From positions 17,914,501-17,978,500 of the forward strand of contig OZ059896.1 of assembly GCA_964057225.1 (NCBI GenBank): DNA of 64,000 nucleotides. Direction: 5' to 3'. Position numbers and translations under genes: made by a program. Below are positions 59,901-64,000 of the stretch, one piece after another; positions within the stretch are counted from its first letter, which is position 1, and every line of letters starts with the position of its first letter. The notes under the pieces are model-generated. The model was not told where the DNA came from, searched no databases, and was given only the letters and a program-made list of their open reading frames with translations. The DNA comes from Auanema rhodensis. Lineage: Eukaryota > Nematoda > Chromadorea > Rhabditida > Rhabditidae.

Positions 59901-62900
59901 TAGCTGATAAACCTAGTTGGAATGAATCGTCTGCTCAAATTACTAGTACATGTTCAACAATACCTAGTACATCTACATGTATGTTTCACAATTTATATAT
60001 ATTACTAAAGCGATGAAAGTTCAATAATTAATTTTTTCTTTTTTCAAATAACAAAATAGTTATAACTATCATAATTCAACAGAAAAGTTTTCTTATCTTA
60101 CAGGCTTGTAAGTAAGCATTTCTTAATATTTATGTTATTTTTATTATTATTCATCTTGATTTCATTTTTTCTTTTTGAGCTACTAAGATTATTGCAAATA
60201 TTCTCTATCCAACTAATTTTCTTTTACTTCTACTCCTTTCGATAAACTTTTTTTTCGACTTTACTCAATTAGCTTAATGGACAAGTAAGGGTGGCAACTG
60301 AGGCACCTACTCTAGAACGTTAGCATACTGAGAAGACCATGAAGTAGCATTCAGACTTAAACCTCATCTTCTAACAATTTTTTCTGAATCTTTTAACTTG
60401 AATAAGCTTTTTTACTTTATACTTAGTCTCAAACATAATTTCCTTCCTAGAAGATCAGTTGATCATTATTATTTCTTTTATTTGCAATGAATTACTCTGC
60501 TTTTCAGATTCAACTACTAGCCCTGTAATATCGTCTTCTACTGTTATCACTAGTATTTCAACATCACCAGCTGTATCCACAACTCCATCGAACGCTTTTG
60601 ATCGAACGTCTATGCGCCAGCCATCAGTAGCTTCATCTAGTGGATGGGAATCTGGCTATGGCACAACATCAACCTCATTTGATCGCGAACTGGCGAACAT
60701 GGAAAGAGTATGTTGACATTTGAAATACAGAATTAGAAATAAGAAAAATTACAAATAAACCAAAAAAAATTTTTTTTCTTGCTTTCGGGTGTGAAAAAGA
60801 GAATTTTTTGATTGAACAACGTTGAAACGGATAGACAATGCGTTGTGAAAACATCCTTTTCCCGTCTGAAATGAACTGAAATGTGATCTGTCTTCAAGAG
60901 AAGCTTACTTAACCAGTCAGTCCCTGAATAGAAAAAATGATTTTTTTAGAATTTAAATAGCAAAATATGATTCTCACTAGCACATTACTCATCTAAGAGT
61001 ATTCCAGGCTGACAAACTATCTGGATTGTTGGAAGATCGAAGTGAACCACGTGAAGGAGCCCGATCGAGAAGTGAATCTCGACGTGATGATGAAACCAGA
61101 GGCGACGATCTCGACTTCACTTATTCAGATCAGAGGTTTATTAGCTTCGAGAATTTAGCGGCTAGTCAATCTTCAATGTACGTTCAAATCGTTTCACTCT
61201 CATATCTTTTATTTTATTTATTTTTAATTTAACTACATACAACTAGTTATCTAGCAAATTTTTTTTGATTTCATTTCTTTATTTAAATTTTTGAAATAAT
61301 TTGCTTTTTCAATCTTTTTTTTTCTTCTTTTTATTTTTAATTTGAAAATTATAAAATAGATAATTTACAAACAAAATTTATTTATATCTACTACTCTTTT
61401 TCAAAAACAATTTTTTTAACTCCTTCCTGTGTATTTCTCTTTTCTTCGAAAAAAAAAAATGAAGCAAAGTTATATATCTGACTAAAACAAGGAGAGTGGT
61501 ATCGAGTAACGTGCATCGAAATTTGTTTGTGCTTTCTTAGTTTTTTTTTTTTTTTTAGTTTTTTTTATTTAATCTTAGTTTATGTAGATATGTAGAAATA
61601 GTAACTTGTAGTATTAGTTTTAGCTTTTATGAGTATTGATTACTTTGAATTTTTAATTTTTTTATTTAAATAATTTATTTGAATTCTAGGTATGAAATAA
61701 CACCTCATGATGACAAAAGCTTCACAGTCGATGCTGTTGAAATGAAAATTGATTCACCTGAGGTTCTTAATTAACCATCTTTGACTCATGTTATTCATTT
61801 AATGATTCAGAATATGTGGTCGAATTCGCGTCAACCTATGTGGACGACTGTGTTTGAAGCTGATGAGGCTGAACAACCATGTAATGAAGTATTCGATTCC
61901 ATCAATTCAAACAGACCAGCAGTACGATCGAAGCCATTTGTAACACCAAGTGATAACTCTGGCAGTACATCAGCAACATCTCAATCCGTACAGGGACGAA
62001 ATCGCTTCACATCAGCACAATCACCATCAAGTATGATGAAAATCTATTGAGCTTTCCATATATTTTTCCTCATCTTCAATCTTCAGATATGGTTACAATG
62101 GAAGATATCATGAGTGATTTTAGTAAAGATTCCGGAGAATTACAAGAAATTGAATTTGATTCAACGCCCATCTCCCGTACTCAGACTTCCACAACAAAAA
62201 CAACATCAAATCAATGGGTAAGCTTGATACTCTACCGAATTATCCAACTTTTCTGTTTCAGACGCCTATGGGAGTGCCAGAAACTATATCTCAAAAAGCT
62301 TCAATATCATCAAAACAATCAAAGAAAACACCTGAGATTATGATAACTGTACATGATGATAGTGAAGAAGAAGAAAGTGGCAGTGAAGACGATGATGAAT
62401 ATCCTGATAAGGTAAAAAAGCTTTATCTATACACACATATATCATTATTTCATATATAGGTTGTTGCTGCACCAACAGCTCCAACACCATCATATGAAGA
62501 TGTTGAACGAGAACGTGAACTACAAGAGCAATTTGGAAAAGAAGTTTTACAACAGATTCAAGCATTCGGTGAAGCAGCTGATGATGAGTTTGATGTAAAA
62601 TGGGCTAAGACATCCATGTCCAAACGTCTACCACCTCTGGTATGCTACATACATAGTATAGTTAATATGATTTATATATTCTTATTATAGAATATGAATG
62701 ATGTCGATAATCAATTACCAACATTAGATTCAACAGAAATGTCATCACAGGTTGGTTTCTGTTATGAATTTGTTTGAAATGATTCAAAAGAAATATTTTC
62801 AGAAAGGTTCTGATGTTCTTGATTTATCTCAAGGAAATATGGTTGTAATGAACATGCGTAATCCATTCTTAGATTCTCCAGAAGATGAAGATGTGGTATG

Positions 62901-63729
62901 ATTTCTACGTTTCATATGAAATTATTTATTTATTATTATTTCAGACAATTGATATGGAAGAAGTAGATTATTCTGAAGCTGCACGATTCTATCAAGCTCA
63001 ACAATCATTGGCTGCTCATCGTCCAGGACCTGTATATACAATTCCAGAAGATGAGAGCGAAGATGATGGAACTATTGAGAATCCAGATAGTAGAATCAAT
63101 GGTTTGATTTGAATTGACAGATAAATTTTTATGAAAATTCTGAATTTAGCCCGTGAAAAGAAGAGACGAAATGCTCGGAATGTAGCTGAAGCTTTGATCC
63201 ATATGTATGATGATCGAATAAGTCAAAATGATCCTCTTATTACTGGTAAACTTTTATTTATTTTGAAATATCAATATGACATGTTGCAGGTAAATCAATT
63301 GGTGGAATACCATCATCAACTAGCTCATATGCTTCATCTACTCCTTTCTCAGTAACAACATCGACACCTTCGGCAATTGATACGATAGATTCAACTACAT
63401 CAACATCTATCTATACATCATCATATCTATTCTCAACAGCTCCATTCATGCTCCCTACAGAGCCAACAACTACATATACAACACCGAAATCTCAGCCACA
63501 GCCACCATCTACAACATCATCAACATCTCAATCTGCTGCAATCAATTCATCAATTGATAAAACATTAAATGATATTAATGAATTGGTAATAAGATTTTTT
63601 TATTATTTCCAACTTTATAAGCATATTTTCAGCTTAATACATGCGCTGTTTATACATCTCAAACAACTAAACCAAATCTTCTTTGTTATGATCAATCAGC
63701 TTTCCAGAAACAATCTACAATATCAGCCG
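17901..63729 (+). CDS. giant disordered repeat protein, possible clarinet (CLA-1L)-like active-zone scaffold; partial at both ends
   Basis: Thirty-four exons join with consistent phase; visible coding length is about 37.0 kb (about 12,340 codons). First exons: 17901-17982, 18032-18121, 18176-18374, 18446-18559, 18616-18741, 18822-19238, 19282-19337, 19392-47935, 48045-48245, 48295-51440, 51488-51619, then 54650-55044, 55305-55379, 58020-58219 and 20 more to 63633-63729. The start codon lies upstream of the visible exons and the 3' end outside the window. Order: acidic N-terminus with motif LSLQQRAAIEEVLQRAE; a helical, probably folded region (18616-19238); repeat arrays A and B; a unique Cys-containing region (46924-47935); motif array C; Ser/Thr/Pro-rich tail. 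No PDZ, C2 or zinc finger is visible. The motif resembles LTxEExxIIxxVxxRA helices of RIM/rabphilin; size and disorder recall C. elegans CLA-1L. Other giant cytoskeletal scaffolds remain possible. Confidence 0.6.
18616..19238 (+). other. N-terminal helical, probably folded region of the giant protein
   Basis: Exons 18616-18741 and 18822-19238 encode about 180 residues unlike the rest: hydrophobic and balanced, with MKLIRTHIAQWFNSLDYDG, VMDYINALSSGIVIAATLEY, HDLCETIFQLAYSQLILSS and LALDVMDTVYFIILNRT. The pattern suggests a helical bundle. I do not recognise the family. It is the longest stretch of order in the visible protein, so it is the best piece for profile searching. The following exons (19282-19337 and the start of 19392) return to acidic disordered sequence. 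Confidence 0.45.
23461..26172 (+). repeat. higher-order duplication in array A, 1,356-bp unit
   Basis: The module order b,a,b,b,a is repeated at an offset of 1,356 bp (3x264 + 2x282). A private variant proves the link: GCTGACGGGG (Asp-Gly-Asp instead of Asp-Val-Asp) occurs at 23871 and again at 25227, exactly 1,356 bp apart. The copies differ by small later changes (for example DVEEPVV against DVDEPVV). Confidence 0.8.
29461..32118 (+). repeat. higher-order duplication in array A, 1,338-bp unit
   Basis: Two adjacent copies of b,b,b,b,a (4x264 + 282 = 1,338 bp) start at about 29461 and 30799. Both carry the private variants DKTVPPP, two successive RMRSQTS and RPLSPQ. They look almost identical base by base, so this is one of the most recent events in the array. 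Confidence 0.8.
35301..46923 (+). repeat. protein-coding tandem array B: 37 units of about 300-318 bp
   Basis: Typical unit (106 residues, 318 bp): SSFETTGTIQPIQPIQPSQP, TLVPQVTVTEEAEEVHSSA, TSEADIDRSFEAAGSFDQYY, ERSSPILADEEEEPELGYVV, EKAVDEST, ELTQEELDHIARIQRMAAE. Length varies by 3-residue steps in the QPIQP stretch. Thirty-seven PQVT cores were counted. The unit keeps the PQVT, SSATSEAD.DRSF and LTxEELDHIA elements of array A but lacks the PPPRPLPP part, so the two arrays share an ancestor. Late units (from about 45600) change to EKEHKLGFVAEK and TVTIQPCQP. Sequence ends in unique ARVEQLADDTMFMDIM. Confidence 0.93.
37315..39590 (+). repeat. 636-bp dimer amplification in array B
   Basis: Two alternating unit types (one with QPSQPNHP and EEPEEV, the other with QPIQPIQPSQP and EEAEEV) form a 636-bp dimer. 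The private variant TCATATCCT (Ser-Tyr-Pro) recurs at about 37387, 38023, 38659 and 39295, each 636 bp apart. This marks four rounds or copies of one dimer. Confidence 0.8.
46924..47935 (+). other. unique Cys-containing region after array B
   Basis: About 337 residues without repeats. It includes KHIYDLAEMFSKRYEEAE, a basic/Ser-rich stretch (SRGRPVSSKSWSVCQN), ENAFLLLWDEIGTVDQDTT, the phosphosite-like VLRRSLSDIVIDALEPP, and CVNKTCDACRIAHNAFESC followed by EQHSY and a helical NVDFLCRLNFAANRLTEDIA. The C-x4-C-x2-C-x9-C-x2-H spacing could bind metal, but it matches no finger I know. Function unknown. Confidence 0.5.
48361..50907 (+). repeat. diverged motif array C: 17 helix motifs in exon 48295-51440
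   Basis: Seventeen copies at irregular spacing, from LSDQEREHIMSVLNKS and LSQAEREHIQSVLEKAE through LTQEELDHIMRIAQMAE, LTDEELDHISRIQEMAD, LSQEEIDHIRRIAEMAD and MSEEELEHILRIQEMAE to LSLEELEHIKRIASLAD. Linkers are unlike one another, so this array is much older than A and B. Between motifs 2 and 3 lies a FG-containing stretch, SFGFQTPSFGGIKSFFGKAS, followed by QQVKNAADQF. The exon ends with an acidic, Ser-rich segment. Confidence 0.9.
49871..50230 (+). repeat. three 120-bp tandem units inside array C
   Basis: The 40-residue unit with SQEEIDHIRRIAEMADAQ, LSMPSGPIFKSTPTPVPQEP occurs three times at exact 120-bp spacing (TCTGGGCCTATTTTC at 49922, 50042 and 50162). It is a young local expansion in the otherwise old array C. 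Confidence 0.85.
53341..53380 (+). repeat. (TC)20 microsatellite
   Basis: Uninterrupted TC dinucleotides over 40 bp inside the 3.0-kb intron. Open frames across it (Ser-Leu repeats on +, Arg-Glu on -) are artefacts. Confidence 0.95.
53951..53976 (+). repeat. (GA)13 microsatellite
   Basis: GA dinucleotides over 26 bp, within a longer purine stretch (about 53937-53998). It is complementary in the transcript to the (TC)20 tract about 570 bp upstream in the same intron. Confidence 0.95.
54650..55379 (+). other. exon pair with Ser/Pro/Thr-rich segment and amphipathic motif; possible alternative start
   Basis: Exons 54650-55044 and 55305-55379. They begin GESMSASYAEAAASSGSG; the internal ATG at 54659 follows a 3-kb intron and could initiate a short isoform. 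After a long S/T/P/A-rich stretch comes SFGFASFGKFASGAIQKAKQ and AGEQLQAAVDLA, an amphipathic-looking segment resembling the FG segment in exon 48295-51440. Membership in the giant gene is supported by phase. Confidence 0.6.
55380..58019 (+). other. large intron (about 2.6 kb) of the giant gene
   Basis: Donor CAG|GTTTGT at 55380, acceptor TTCTTTCAG ending 58019; both flanks are phase 0. AT-rich, with a purine tract at about 56920-57030 and a GC-richer island at 57420-57600 that contains small hairpins. One possible 42-nt cassette exon at 56696-56737 is described in the findings. Confidence 0.65.
58020..59590 (+). repeat. five late motif copies in exons 58020-59590
   Basis: Five exons each carry one motif: LTEEERMKIEAVMACAQ (58080), LPPEEREQILRVMRQAE (about 58403), LSWEEQEKIMRVMAEAE (58710), LSEEERNKILAVMAEAE (about 58958) and LTDEEREKILRVMAASQ (59278). 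One motif per exon, with most exon borders in the same phase (two bases of a codon before the intron), suggests old exon duplication. This version, with EERxKIxxVM, is the closest to the RIM/rabphilin helix (LTxEExxIIxxVxxR). Confidence 0.85.
59979..60507 (+). other. intron of the giant gene, about 530 bp
   Basis: Between exon 59904-59978 and exon 60508-60707, phase-consistent. AT-rich, with one more complex island at about 60270-60360. No exon supported. Confidence 0.6.
60508..63729 (+). other. last visible exons: Ser/Thr-rich and acidic tail
   Basis: Exons 60508-60707, 61008-61177, 61690-61762, 61811-62030, 62087-62217, 62262-62411, 62460-62639, 62691-62750, 62803-62895, 62945-63101, 63150-63245, 63290-63585 and 63633-63729. 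Content is disordered: S/T-rich, acidic (HDDSEEEESGSEDDDEYPDK), and a conserved-looking EEVDYSEAARFYQAQQSLAA with GPVYTIPEDESEDDG, then a basic helix EKKRRNARNVAEALIHMYDD. No domain recognised. The last exon ends in phase 1 at a GTAATA donor, so the gene continues. Confidence 0.75.
61178..61689 (+). other. intron of the giant gene, about 510 bp
   Basis: Donor AT|GTACGT at 61178, acceptor TTCTAG ending 61689. Very T-rich with a run of about 20 T at 61540-61560. Nothing else seen. Confidence 0.6.
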
Positions 63730-64000
63730 GTAATACCTTAAACTTTGTAAAAACGACATTCATTGATTAAAAAGTTAGAAAACCTGATGTTTCAAGTACT
63801 AAGCTTAAGCCAACTCAACTCATTTTAACCTATCTGTTTAAAGCAGTTAAAATGGAAACAAAGAGTAGGTCATGATGACCTTCTCTCTCTTTGCCTTTTC
63901 TCTTTATTTTGGAGAAAAAGTGAAATAGAAAAAAGGAAAAAAATGGTAAAACATATCCATATTCTTGTTGAAAACCAGATCACAAAGACTGGGGCGTTGT
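63730..64000 (+). other. start of a further intron, to the window edge
   Basis: Follows the donor at 63730. Contains a pyrimidine stretch (63881-63906) followed at once by a purine stretch (63911-63941) that could pair into a hairpin. No exon seen before the edge. Confidence 0.45.

Noticed and set aside
60284-60295. 12-nt micro-exon CTTAATGGACAA
   Set aside because: Has AG and GTAAGG borders, but in the phase set by exon 59904-59978 it gives a stop codon.
1-64000. tRNA, rRNA, transposon with terminal repeats, or prokaryotic elements
   Set aside because: No tRNA boxes, rRNA-like sequence, transposase domain or terminal inverted repeats were recognised by eye on either strand.

Overview
The window looks like nuclear DNA of a nematode. 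It is AT-rich, has many short introns (about 40-70 bp) with GT..AG borders and polypyrimidine-TTTCAG acceptors, and one gene has its ATG directly after a TTTCAG acceptor, as expected for spliced-leader trans-splicing. The organism call rests on these traits and on family matches made by eye; no search was run.

Layout. 1-83 is the 3' tip of an unrecognised + strand gene. 195-1488 (+) is an eight-exon DRAM/Frag1-family membrane protein, only 111 bp behind it (operon-like spacing). 1893-3574 (-) is a five-LIM PINCH/UNC-97 protein. 4415-10241 (-) is a PHD+SET protein of the SETD5/KMT2E (SET-9/SET-26) type whose SET domain lacks usual catalytic residues. 10841-13911 (+) is NOL10, a WD40/NUC153 nucleolar protein. 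These are ordinary intron-rich housekeeping, adhesion and chromatin genes.

17901 to at least 63729 (+) is one enormous gene, open at both ends. I could chain 34 exons by splice sites with consistent phase, giving about 12,340 codons inside the window. One exon (19392-47935) is about 28.5 kb. It holds two tandem protein-repeat arrays: about 57 modules of 88 or 94 residues (19923-35300), then 37 units of about 100-106 residues (35301-46923). A third, diverged array lies in the 3.1-kb exon 48295-51440, and five further motif copies lie in exons 58020-59590. All these, plus one copy near the N-terminus, share one short helix-like motif, [LIVM][TS]xEExxxIxx[IV]xxxAE, in about 117 copies. It resembles the helix next to the zinc finger in RIM/rabphilin/Piccolo-type proteins. 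Together with the size and disorder, this suggests a clarinet (CLA-1L)-like presynaptic active-zone scaffold. This is an inference; the PDZ/C2 end that would confirm it is not in the window.

The gene is split by large introns (51620-54649, 55380-58019) and preceded by about 4 kb without exons (13912-17900). These non-coding stretches are AT-rich deserts with islands of more complex sequence, GA/CT tracts and palindromes, and probably hold promoters and enhancers for alternative isoforms.
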